Under the pieces are notes generated by a model. That model was not told the origin of the DNA and did not search any database. It worked only from the letters and a program-made list of their open reading frames with translations. Source: Casuarius casuarius (Eukaryota; Chordata; Aves; Casuariiformes; Casuariidae). Taken from it: DNA of 64,000 bases. The stretch lies in the NCBI GenBank assembly GCA_003342895.1, contig PTFA01000042.1:3154716-3218715 (forward strand). The letters are read 5' to 3'. Below are positions 44,865 to 57,800 of this stretch, piece after piece. The translations under genes were made by a program, and so were the position numbers. Each line of letters begins with the position of its first letter. The first letter of the stretch is position 1.

Positions 44865-47800
44865 GTAAGTTTCTGCATTTCAAACTTTTTTTTTTTTTAA
44901 GCATATAGAGCATCTAATATCTTATTATGTAAGATGATATGTTATTAACTGGTAATATGATTATTATCCAGTGCAGGATAATAGCAGGGTGATTGTGGGG
45001 GTTGGTTTGTTTGTTTGTGGGGTTCTTTTGCTTTGGAGAACGAGAAAGTGATCAAGCAAGAGTGAGAACTTGTTGATTTAAAATCAGTCTTCTGGCTAAC
45101 CTGTTGTTACTGAATTTCAGCTGGTCTGTGATTAGGTCTTTACATTTAGTGCTTTAGGAATTAGTAGTGAAAACTGTCACCCTGACTGGCCTTGTTGGCA
45201 GATGTTTAGGGAAAGAGTATGAGATTGTACAGGTATGTACAGAGTGACTCCTACCCTGGCATACTGTCTTTGACTGCTGCTAAGTATTGAACTGACACTT
45301 TCAGAAAATTATCTGCATTGACTGCTGGGTGGCATTCCTGAGTAGTAACTGCTAATTTAGGGCACAGTCTTATGGACTGGTAAGAAAGAACTAGTTTTCA
45401 TTTCTTTGTGTTCATCAATGCTGAATTTCAGCAACTGTTTTATCAGTGGTCACTCAGCAATACAAGATCTCATGATCTTCCCTTTTCACTCAGCTTCAGA
45501 TGCAGCACTCCTACGTAATTTTGGATTGGTGTTAGCAAACTTCATTAATCAGTTGTTCATGCCTTTTGAAAATCATCTACGAAGATGTTGAATAGCACAG
45601 GCCCAAAAGGAAGTGACTGTAAGGTTCACCTTTGCAAAATCAAGCCTTTGTTTACTATTTTCTAAATTCTTCTTAATGTGAGGAATGTCCCGCTTGTTCA
45701 GTGGTTGCTTAGTTTCTCTAAAAGCCTTTTAATAGCCCTAGTTGGAAAGCTTTGGAGAAAACTGAGTGTGCTGGGCGAACCACATTCTTTTTATCTGCAT
45801 GTTTATCAGCTCCTTAAATAAGACTAATGGACTGGTGAGGTACAGTTTTGTTTTCAGAGAAATATATTGGCTTTTTTTTTTTTTTTTTTTTAACAGTTTC
45901 TCTGTATGGAAGTTAGACTTAATGATCAGTTTTTCTAGGTCACCATTAGAACACTTCTTTCTTTAAAAAAAAAAATTGACCCTCTTGTTTTTTCTGGTGC
46001 TGAGACTGAAACAGAGTAGGTTACCTGTCGCTGTTAGGCTGTTTATTTAATGTTTGAGTTCCTGTATGTCTCTTCAGCAGTAGTATCTGTACCTGGCGAT
46101 TTGCAGTAAAATTCTTTTTTTCTTCTTTTGTGGCTCGTTTACTAAAATCTCTTCTGCTGCTGTTTCAATTTGAGACAGTTCCTCAAACTAGTCCGGCCAT
46201 AAAGAAAGGTTCCAACCCAGGAACCTACCTGTACTCCTCAGTAGTGAACTCCAGTGCAAAGAATTCATGTAGATTTTCTGCTGTGTATGTATATGTATGT
46301 ATGTATCTGTCTGTGTGTCTTTGCAAGACAATTTTACATTTTAATTATCAGTCAGCCCTGCTCACATTCTGTCAGGCTTCCATCATCTGATATATTTGAA
46401 GAAAAAATCAAAAATGCATTAATGGGGCCTTACTACATGTGCAATGGTCAGGAAAAGAGAAAGAATAAGCTTCCGCATAACTGATCCACATGGCTAATCT
46501 ACAGGCCTCCCTATTTTACAGGTGATAAATGGGATAAAGGTGTCATTAAAAATCAGGTTTTTATTCCAGTAGCCTCAGCCAAAACTTTTTCCATCTTCAT
46601 TGGCAAATTGCCTTCTCACCTGACAGGGTATGCATTTCAGAGATGTTGGCTATATAGAAGTTGCTGAATATATACGTAGGTGATATTTACATATGTTTTA
46701 GGGCGAGAAAATGTTCAGTGTTCTTTGACATAAAAAACTTCTGCTACTTCTGCTTGTTTCAGAAGACTATTGCATAAGGAAGAAAAGCTGGAAAAAATTA
46801 CAAAGATTTTTAATCAAGCTGCTCCATTGCTTGGTAGTTCCCTATCAATGCATGTTATTTTCTGAACTGAGTTATGTGCAAGAGCAACTCTGACCTGTCT
46901 TACTGTTGTGGTTATGATCAATGGATAACTGGAATTGTTCTTAATATTTTAGATCCCATATTTCTTGGTCAAACCCTCTCAAAATCCTTTGACCTTCAGG
47001 GTATGCCGTAAAATTCTCCAGCTTGATCAGATTTCTAAAGAGAGCTAATAATTTTTTTCTGATGTAGAGATCACAGTATGTTTCAGATTGTTTCTATTTG
47101 TGGTTGGCTAATTTGTTGACAACATATTGTTATGTCTATAATGTTGGATCACTGTTGCAGACTTGTCAAATTCATCTGAAGCTAGAGATTGTCAATGAAA
47201 GGAGGGAAAGCAATGTCATGTGTTTGGTTGTCTTTTTATTTATTGGAAATATTCAGTAATTTCATCAGAACTAAAGAAATACTGCAATGTAATTACAGTT
47301 ACAGCTTGTAGAGAGGAAACTTGCAGTGCCACTGCAACTTTATCTCTGATAGTTTCAGGTAAGTTCAGAATGACTGCTGAAGGAGTAAATTTGTGAATAA
47401 CTGTAACAGTGCATATATAGTACATCAGCCTATCTTCCATCCTGTGTCTGAAAACTATCAGTAATGCTTTTGTAACTAGATATGGAAAGTGGAAAAAGGA
47501 CCAGATGGAAAAGCAATTGTGGAATTCTTGTCCAATCTCGCCCGCCATACCAAAGCAGTAAATGTTGTACGCTTCTCTCCCAGTGGTGAGATCCTAGCAT
47601 CTGGAGGAGATGGTGAGTAATAATACATAATAAAATACATAATGAAGCTAATATAAAGGAGCTATGCTTATGCATCTGATGGGGAAAAGAAATGAGTATG
47701 GGAACTTGTTCATACCTCTCTCCCACATTTCCAGTTCTGGACTTGTGCATGCACTCTGATTGTCATTAGTAAACACATGTCATGCAATTCCTAAATAACT

Positions 47801-50800
47801 TCTTCTTGCTGACTTTGTGTCTGAGAGGCTCTGTTTTCCAGATATGAAAGAATTACTATCCAAATTTCCCAGATGGGGGGATTGAATGGATTACCTAGTG
47901 TCATACTGGAAGGCTATGGCAGCGTTTGTAAACTTAGCCCTGTTTCTTGAGTGCTCCAGAGGCTCTTCAGTCACAGTAAGGGCAGCATTAGATAGGTGTG
48001 TGCTTCATGAGGCAGAGCTGGGTGTTACCTGTCTCAGTGGAAATTTTTCAAAAGCCCAAAGAGAAACATGTCCAGCTCTAATCAAAAGCAGGTTGAAAGC
48101 TAAGTGCTTAACTCTCATCTCGCTTCTGGGGATATCGCTCTTTATTAGATCACTTAAAAAATAAAAGGCATCTACTTAAAATCAGTAGCTCATGCTGGAG
48201 GGGGAAAGCAGTCTAGGGTCTACTCCTCCCCATTCCAGACAAAAATCTGCATTTCATGTATTTTATGTGAGACAATTTTAATGCTAAACCAAATGTAATG
48301 CATTAACAAAACAATGAGCAGGAAAGAAAGCTTCATGTTATTTATTCTATAGATGCTGTGATTTTATTGTGGAAGCTGAATGATAGCAAAGAACCAGAAC
48401 CATTAGCTTTTCAGGATGAAGATGAAGCTCAGCTCAACAAGGAGAACTGGACAGTTGTTAAAACTTTAAGGTAGCTTCAATTTTTATGAGTCTGCTTATT
48501 TTTTGTTTGTTCGTTTTGATCCCAAACTGCCTTTTATTATCTGGTATGACCTTCTGTTCGGTGTATGTAGAACTTCGCTGCTCTCAAAAAATTAACTTCT
48601 TCCAATATTCATCTTTGTATGATCTTTAACATTTTCTTTTGATACAGTACCAACCTGTTTTGATCAATATTAAAGCAAAAAAGTGCCAGTACATGAAATG
48701 ATTTATGTAAGTTTTCCAGACAGTAGCTGTGAAGCTAAGCCTTTTCTTTTTTTTTTTTTAACTAGTCTCATTATAGTTGAAAATACAGTATATTATACAG
48801 CCTTTGTCTCAAGCTGTACTATGATAAAATACACACACCATGCCTGCTAAAATTAAATAAATGTTAGTGGGAGTTCATAGTGGCTAAGGCATCAAACCAC
48901 TGCTGGCAGTTGGAATACAACTGTATGCTGTTCTTGCTCTCAGCAGAAGATTGAGAGAGATTAGTGGTTTTAGAAACTGACATGCATTTTTTTGATGGGC
49001 AATGTGCGTAACTCTGCCCTGCTTTCGGTGTAGTATCTGTGGAAAGTCTTGATCTCTTGTCTGTCTACACTAATGAAATCATTAAGAATTTATACTTGTT
49101 TACAAGAAATAAATAACTTTTATCCATAACTGATACATTCCTTGCAACTACTGAGGTTGATGTGGGAACACTTTCAAAAGTTCTAGTGAAACTGCATGAA
49201 GCATTAGCATGGCCTGGGGGTACAACAAAATTAATATTGCTTTTAAAAAAATCTTCCTTAAATAAAGTGTTGCAGATATTTAACCTACTACACTGTGTGA
49301 TGAATCTTCAGACTACAAGCAATACAGATTGTTTTTGATGGTATCCTTCTAGGTGATTCTCATTATCTTATAATGTTTGTTTAGACTGTATCTCAATCAA
49401 CCTTAATTTTCTTTGTTTCATGTGGTTCTATTCAGTATTCACGCTTCTGTTTAATATTTTTTATGAAGCTCATAAATACACAAGAAGGTTTTCTTGAATA
49501 GCTCCGTAATTATCTTGGTGGCGCAGTGTTTTATGTTCTGTCTTGTATGAATCCTAGAAATGTTCGTTTACAGACCTTTAGAAATAATTTCATAAATTAC
49601 TTTAAATGCAAGGTTTTCATTGTCTGTGAAAAATGAAGTGTTTAAAAGACAGTGATATTTTGGGTAGAAGCAGGATGTACTTTTCTTTTTCTGCCCCCTT
49701 CTGAATATGGAGGGGTTTTTTAAAAAACTGAAAGTCATGGCTTTTTGTTTTGCTTTTATAATACTTTATTTTTCTCGCTTGTGATTTTTTTTTAACCTAA
49801 TAGTATGCAGAACTCTTACGTTTACACATATAGCTGTTCATTTTATAATTAATAATTGCTTTCTTTTCTGCTGGCTTCTAGAGGCCACTTAGAAGATGTA
49901 TACGATATTTGTTGGACCTCAGATGGAAATTACATGGCATCTGCCTCTGTAGATAACACAGCTATAATGTGGGATGTCAATAAAGGTAAATGCTAAGTGT
50001 TAAGTTTATCGTCTGTGACTTCAGTCTTGCTGCAAGAGTGTCTTAGTATTTATCAAAATAGTTAAAAGTATCTTTTGATGATTGAACAATCCACTTAATT
50101 GCCAGACTTCTGGGATTGTGATGCCGATACCCACATACACAAAGATAACCTCAAGCTGGCAAAATTTATACATAAGTAATCTCTTCAACTCAGAGTACTT
50201 GGGAAGTAATGTTTGCCCACTTTTTTTTTTTTTTTTCCCCAAGCTGCTGCACAAGCATGTTGTATATTATTCATTCTCCTGCTTCCCCCCTCATCCCCAA
50301 ACGAACAAAACTTGACTGATATCAGGTAACTACCTGGGTCAAAAAGCGGAAAGGTAGTATAGGATACAGGTTCCATTTTGCAAGATATGACCGTTTTTGG
50401 GCTGCATCCAGCAGAACACTTATGTTTGTGATTACCTGCGGATCAGTGGGATTGCTCATGTCCTCCAAGGAAAGCCCATCTAGAAAAGCTTTGTTGGACC
50501 AGTCCGGGGTAGTTAGTGCTCTGCAGGTTTCAGCTGTATGTGTACAGCTGGTAGTCACCAGATAGGTTAGGTTGCTTTACGGTGGCTTGATGTCTTCCTC
50601 ATAGCAATGTAGTCATTAATTTCTCCTTTAAGTTAATTTGGAAATAGTTAGCTTTCTCTATGGTTAACCTTTAATCTCGCATTTCTAATACTTGGTTTCT
50701 AATTCAGAAAAATAAAATAGAATACTTTTTTAGTGCATGCATACACACATGAAAATATGAATGTTCTGCTTACATTTTTGACATTCCTGGTTTGAGGGGT

Positions 50801-53800
50801 TTTTTGGGTGCTTAATATCTCTCCCATCCTAGCTGCGGACACATACTCCCTTCCAGGAGTCTTTACCATAACTACATGAATGTTCCATCAAGTGTGTGCA
50901 TGTTCAGAGCAGAAGTATGTTAATAGGCATCGTGACCAAGTATGTTTTGCATCTTGGACTGCTTGTAACAACTTCAGGTGGACATACCTGTTAGAACTAC
51001 TACTAAAAATACTGCATACCCTCTTTATATTAGTATAAGCTATTTATCTGTAATGTCTTTTATTATCACTGCTTTCTTTTAGCGTGGAATTAATGCCATG
51101 GAGCAGTTTTGTGTCTTCTAGGCAGACACACATATAATAAGTTGGAAATAAGAAGCCATTACTGAAAAATGTATGCTTTCTGGTTGAAGTTGTAGGTACA
51201 TATAGATGTTTCATGTCTAGATTCTCATAATGAACAAAGCTAAACACTTGCATGGTTTTAAAAAATGGCTGGAAGAAAATTAATAGTAAAAGTTCATAGG
51301 GCTGTTCGGCACAAAGATGGCATCACTGGCGCAAGATATCCTTAAGGTGGGAAGCATTAGCAACTGGGAGGGTATTCTGGAGAAATATCATTATGTACTT
51401 GCTCTGTTCTTGTACGCTTCCCTAGGCATCTACTGTTGGCCACTGTCTGAGACAGGATATGAGTCCGGAAGGACTTCTGGTGTGATGCTGCATGGCCTCA
51501 ACTCTCTTTATGTAGTCTTTCACAAGAGCTATTGTCTTTGAAACTTGCCAGCTCATAAATTATTTCTTTGCAATAAAGCAACACTATACTATTAGAAGGA
51601 CGTCTGTCACTGGTATTTAAAGCAAAACGTTTCATGAGAATTACCTATAATTTTACTTAATCACAATACTTTGGTTTTGTAACATTCGTTCATGAACTTC
51701 AGAACATCAGTGGGGTCAGAAAGCTTGTGTCTTTGACAGATCTTTCTGATAAGAGTAAGCTGTGGAAGAACATGAGTTAGCACTGCTACAGAATTATTTA
51801 TGAAAGCAGTCCTTGTTAAAGCCATCAGTCAGTATGTGCGGAGTATATTTTTTAGTGCCTGCTCAACAAAGTAGATGAGTTTATACAACCATAGATAGAC
51901 AGCCTGGCTATCTAGCCCCCACTGAAAGTTATGTTTTAATGCTGGAATTTCTGGCTCAGTATCCAGCCAAATCCAGTTAGTTGTTGAACAGTACTCTAGA
52001 CCTGTATGAATATTTTTTTTCTAAATCAGAAAGGTTTGGAAATACTTCTGGTTTTGAAATATACTCATCTTGTTCATTTAACACCTGAGCCAAGTTGTTT
52101 ATTTAAGTTAGTTTGTAGGGAATAAGTCTTAAATTGACATGTCCAAATTTACTGTGCTTACAGTGGTTCTAGAAACAAAGCAACTATTTCCAGTGCTGTT
52201 GTCAGGTACCACCAAGTTACCAGTTTGTATGCTTAAAACAATGCTTTATGTATGTTCTGAAATGCTTTGCCTTTTTTTATTTCTGAAATGAAAAATTGTT
52301 TTAAAACACATTGAATTTAGAATTCGGAAACTGTTTGTAATTTCAGGACAAAAGGTTTCAATATTAAATGAACACAAGAGTTATGTCCAAGGAATATCCT
52401 GGGATCCTCTAGGCCAGTACATTGCAACTCTGAGTTGTGATAGGTGAGCTGTTGGTCTGTGTTTTGTCTTAGTGTTCTTTCTTGAGGATGAATTAAGAAA
52501 AAGTGTATGGAGTGAATGTGATTTTTTTTTTCTTTTAATTGTATTCAGATTGTTCTGCAAAAGGGCTAGTGTGAAAGTAAAATGATAATTTAGTTAACCT
52601 TGTGGTAAATGATTGACTCTGACTGTCTCTCTAAGCAAAAAATAAGTTTATGCAACCTTTTGCATGAATTTTTCTTCAGGAAATGAGTTTTCATGGTATT
52701 GTCATTAAAGCTGTCAGGCATATCTTAAGAGAATGCTGCATCAACTGGTTGTTGGTGAGCTAATAAGTTCATCCTTGTGAATATGTTTTATAGAAAGAAA
52801 AAAATAAACAGGTTAAGAAATTAGTTAAAATGTTTTTTCCATTGATATCTTTCTTTTGCCCTCTTGCTCCTTCCATCCCCAGCAGTTTTATAAGTGATGT
52901 CATTGGGAAAGCAAACACACACTTCATAAACTTGGCCCTTGTCAGAACTTTGCAGTTCAGCTTAAACTGTTTAGGGCATGTGTGCTGCCCTGAAGGGGTT
53001 CGCAGCTGGCTAATAAATGCATGTCATCTGGCACCCTTTGCAGAGAAAATTGCTGTAATAGTGGAAAAATAGTTTTGATTTAAGATTTGCAGTAGGCTCA
53101 GAAAAAGGATAAGTGAATGGCTGCTAGGTCATTATGAGCCTCTGTCTTCTGATAATCAGTTATGTGAAATTGAGAGATATACAAGTCTTCCTTGGAGTGA
53201 AGTTACGAGCTAGGGTACAAACTAATCTGAAGAGGGGAAGTTTTCCCACCCACACATCTTGCAAACACTTTTCTGCAAGATTAGCAGATAGCAGCAGCTC
53301 AACAGGAGTCCAGTAGGAGCCAGGGCCAGTGCCAGGAGTGGGCACTCAACAGTCCAGGGAGCGAGCAGACCCCTTCACCCTTTTGGCAGTTCAGCTTAGC
53401 TGTGACACATGGCTTCATCTGGAACCTGTCGTTCTGTGAAAGCCTCAAACTGACTGCTGTTTGCCACAGTTTCAGCTTGTACTTTCTCCTTCTGGGTCTG
53501 TCCAGGACTCTTTGTGGAGTTGTTTCAGTATATTAAATCAGCAGAAAGCTCTGTTTTTTGTGTTAGGTTAGTTTTCTGCCAGCCTAACAAACCAGCATAA
53601 TTTAGTGAAGGGTTTGATGAGTTTAAGAGCTGTTAGAAAGGAGGGGATGGTTGGACCAGCAGCTGGATTGGCTTAGGCTACCTGCTGATGAAGTCAGGGG
53701 AGTTCAAACATTCTCTACTGAATTATACTCCAGTTTTCACTTATTTTGAAGGAAACTGCCCCGATGAAGCCTAGAAATACAGTTAATTGTCTTTGGGGTG

Positions 53801-54799
53801 AGTTCACACTCTGTAGGAACGGATACAGCCACTATACTACAATTGGGAATGACATGGCCATACACTGTCCATTAATTCCTTCATTCCTCCATGAATGTAT
53901 ATACTGGTACTTCACAAACTTTCTTGAGTCAAATCATTACCAATGATTCATTGGTTATTTAGTCATGAAGGCATGTCCTCCCTGGTGGTCTTTGATGAAC
54001 AGAGGTATAATAAATGTGTGATCATCATTTATATGTGGCAGTCACAACTGGGGAGAGAGGTATTGTAGCTCTGTGTGAAACTTGGGGTGAAAGCAAGCTG
54101 TTCATAGCTAACTGTTCTCCACCATGTAGGGTCCTGCGTGTATACAACTCACAAACCAAACGTGTAGCATTTAACGTTACCAAGATGCCTTCTGGGGCAG
54201 GAGTTGAAGGAGAGGTACGTTGTTCTGCTACTAATGGTATTGGAGAATGTGCTGGGTGCTGTTTTACAAGAGTTGCTCTATTCTGTGAAACTATGGGGCA
54301 AATATTTTCAATTCAAGTACTCTGTATATCAAATAGTTTTGTGTTTGTCTCTATCTCATTTCTGTGTTTGCGTAAATAGAGACCTTCTGTTTGGGTTTCC
54401 TCTGACACTATGGAAGTGATTAACAAAGAACGCTGCCTACTGCTATTGATCTCTTGCAAGTTCATCTGGATAGCACAATATGTCTTTGGTTATAAATGTT
54501 TTTTTTAAAGTGTGCAAATTAGTATGGATAGTGAATTTGTAATGGAAAGACTTCAAACATATCTGTCAGGCAATAGCTGTAAGATTATCTGTGGATTTGA
54601 TATAGCATTTATATTGCATTAGTATTTTAATTGATTGACCTGAAATCTCCAAAAAGGTAGTATCATTTTTAGGAAAAATATGAATTAGTGAAAACTTAGA
54701 AAATTCTTTTTAATCCTAAGAGAGCAGGTGAAGAGCTTTCTTCCCAAAGTAACTCTAAATGATAGATAAAAGTAACATTTCCAAAACTAGCTATAACTC

Positions 54800-54830
<31 letters not shown>

Positions 54831-57800
54831 GGGGGTTGAAAACATTTTTACATAGACTAAAGAACAGGCCTGAGAGCTGGGAGAGCTCTTTGCCATTATA
54901 GAAGTATCTCTCTTAAATCTGTAATACTAGAGTTAAAATGAAATACCCAAGGAACAGGCTTTTAGACTGACTGTTAAATAATGTTGTTCTCTAGGTTATT
55001 ACTACTTTTTCATTACTGCTTTAATGTGAGTGGCCTTGGAGTGTTTTGATTAGTAGCTGAAGAGGGATCAAGGGCTATTTTCCTTAGCTGTACAGAATTT
55101 ATAGCACAGAGAAAAAGTGAGTGTGAAGGAGTCATGGCTTTTAAAATACTTATCTTTTATTTTAAGAGTTTTGTTCAGGTTGGATTGTACAACCAGATGA
55201 TTTTTCTCACTTGAACTCCAACTGACATATTCATGGCACTTCTCACAATCATATTTTCAATGTTACAGGCTAGAAGCTATCGGATGTTTCATGATGACAG
55301 CATGAAGTCATTTTTCCGCAGATTGAGTTTTACTCCTGATGGCTCCTTTTTACTCACTCCAGGTATGTGGAAAGAACGTGTACTATAACTTGTCTTTAGT
55401 CTATTGCATCCTCCTTTGAATGTGCATCAGGATTGCTTTCAAAACTGCTAGGGGGTTCCTGTTTATCTGAATCATGCTGTTCATTCATCATGTTCTTACT
55501 GAGGAAAGGAAAGAGACTCCACAATACTCTTTCATTAACAGTCCAGAAACTCAGCTTTCTTCTGTGATAAAAATTGCCTATGGCATTTTTCTTAACCAAA
55601 ATATATAAAAATTGCAACAATATAGCTCTATTAAAATAGAATTGAAGAATAATGAGTGGTTTCTTTTGACTTGTCTGGTCTCTCTTCATTTGTATCCCCG
55701 TTCTGAAAAACATTCTGCAGTCCTAGTAAAAATAACATTGCAAGGAGGGGATCAGCTTGCCCATATAAGCACTGCTTTTATAGGTGTCTGGCAACATCAA
55801 AAAGAAGCTTTGAGGGGGAAATCTATAAGGGAAACACAAACAGCACTAAATAAATATTTGGGATGCCTTTTTGTGTTCAGATCACACAGCCATTGCACAA
55901 CTAATACAAGCCTAATTCCTGAGAAATAAAATGTTTATGAACATAAACTGTATACTCAGTACTTTTTTGAGTTGATAAATAATGTTTTAACCTTTATTTT
56001 CTCAGCTGGCTGTGTTGAATCGGGAGAAAATGTGACAAACACCACATATGTTTTCTCCAGAAATAATCTTAAAAGGTAGAGTTTAATAAGATCAAAATAT
56101 CTTTTTATTAAAAAAAAATCAAATGTTGTTTTCTGAAATACTGTTTCTTTCATAAAAGACCCATGGGTCACCTGCCCTGTCCTGGAAAGGCAACTCTTGC
56201 TGTTCGCTGCTGCCCAGTATACTTTGAGTTGAGACGAGCCCTTAATAAAGGTACTGTAAATCCTTCAGGGGATATCCTTTATAGCAAATATGTGAAAAGG
56301 ACAATCTGTCTGTTTTGTTGCAGGTCATACTGTTTTATGCCCTAGCCTTTTTACATTAAGATAGTGTTGTACCACGTCTTGGAAATTGTTTTCTAATTTT
56401 AAGACCCTGAATTCACCTTAAGAACCTCGTGAGTAGCTTTTGATATAGAGGATAAATGTTCTTGTTTGGCCTCTTAGGCGACAGAAAACATTGCTTAGTA
56501 TTTAACTTTTAACCATTCTGTGTGAATAAAAGAAAATAACTTGGCTTAGCACTAAAGGAGCAACCTAGTGAAATTTTTTCTTCTAGATTGAACTACTCAC
56601 ATTACAGAAGCACCACAGAGTTGGTGTAGTTTGCAACAGCCATTGGTGTTTATTCAAGGAGGCCAAAGTGGTGTTACTGGCCAGAACAGGAGTTTTGAGA
56701 AGGAAAGGATTGTTTGAAGTTGTGTTGAGACCTTACCTGGAGACTGAAATCCAGCCCTATTGTGAGCCCAGTGGGGCCGGGAGTCTGTATATGTTTTTTT
56801 TTTAAAGAAGACTGATCTTACTCTGGTGCAGAGACAGAGCTTTGCTCATTTCCAGCTGGAGTACAATAGAGGCTCTTTCTTTAAAGGATAATCGGTGGTA
56901 TTCCTTAGAGGATTTAGAAATCACCTGTTCTGTATGTGTTCTGTATTTCCATCATGATCTTTAGATCTGTTGCCATGCTGTGTTGCAAGGTAAGGAGATG
57001 AGTGTCCGTTCTCTGTCTCTGTAGCTCCTCTGAATGGTGTGTTTAGGTTCTGCAACACATTCCCAGAAAAGTGAAAATCTGTGATAGTCCAGAAATCTAT
57101 AGAAATTTGTGGTACCTTACATTAACATTATGTGTGTATCTTCTGTAATCATCATGGAGTGAATAGGAGCTCTGTATGGTAGTAATTTCTGAAAGCAGCT
57201 AGCTAGCAGTCAGCTTCTGATGGAAGTTGGAAAAACCTGCCCTTGAAAAGACCTACTGTTGGGATCAAAGACTAACCAGTAGCTGAGATATCACAAAAGT
57301 GAGTTAAAGCTATTGTTTTGAATAGGTTGTGCAGAATATAATGTGACAGTATAAATTTATGGGGACTTTGATTTAAAGTATATCCTGAGATTTGTCTGTT
57401 CAGACTTTGGTTATATAAAAAGTGCATATTTATATGTTGAAAAAATAAACTGGAAAATATATGACAAATATGTAACAAAAGAATAGCAACCTAAATGGAT
57501 AAAACTTCTGCTAACTTTTAGTCTCTTAAGCTAAGACTAAACAGAACAAACTTCAGTCAACAGAAATGTTAGTGCCTGACATTACACTTCACATTTTATA
57601 CAAGTGCTATCTTCTCAGCCATTGTCTCGATACTGATTAATAATGAAGGCTTTATTTAGGTTCATGATTAAGCTGCTGCAGTTACTACCCTGCAGTGAAT
57701 ACAAGAGAGAATCATCAGGCTGTCTTGTTTCTTTGCATTCTAGATAAAATCAGTCAGAAATCAGCCCCTGCTCTGTTTAATCTGCCCTATCGACTGGTGT

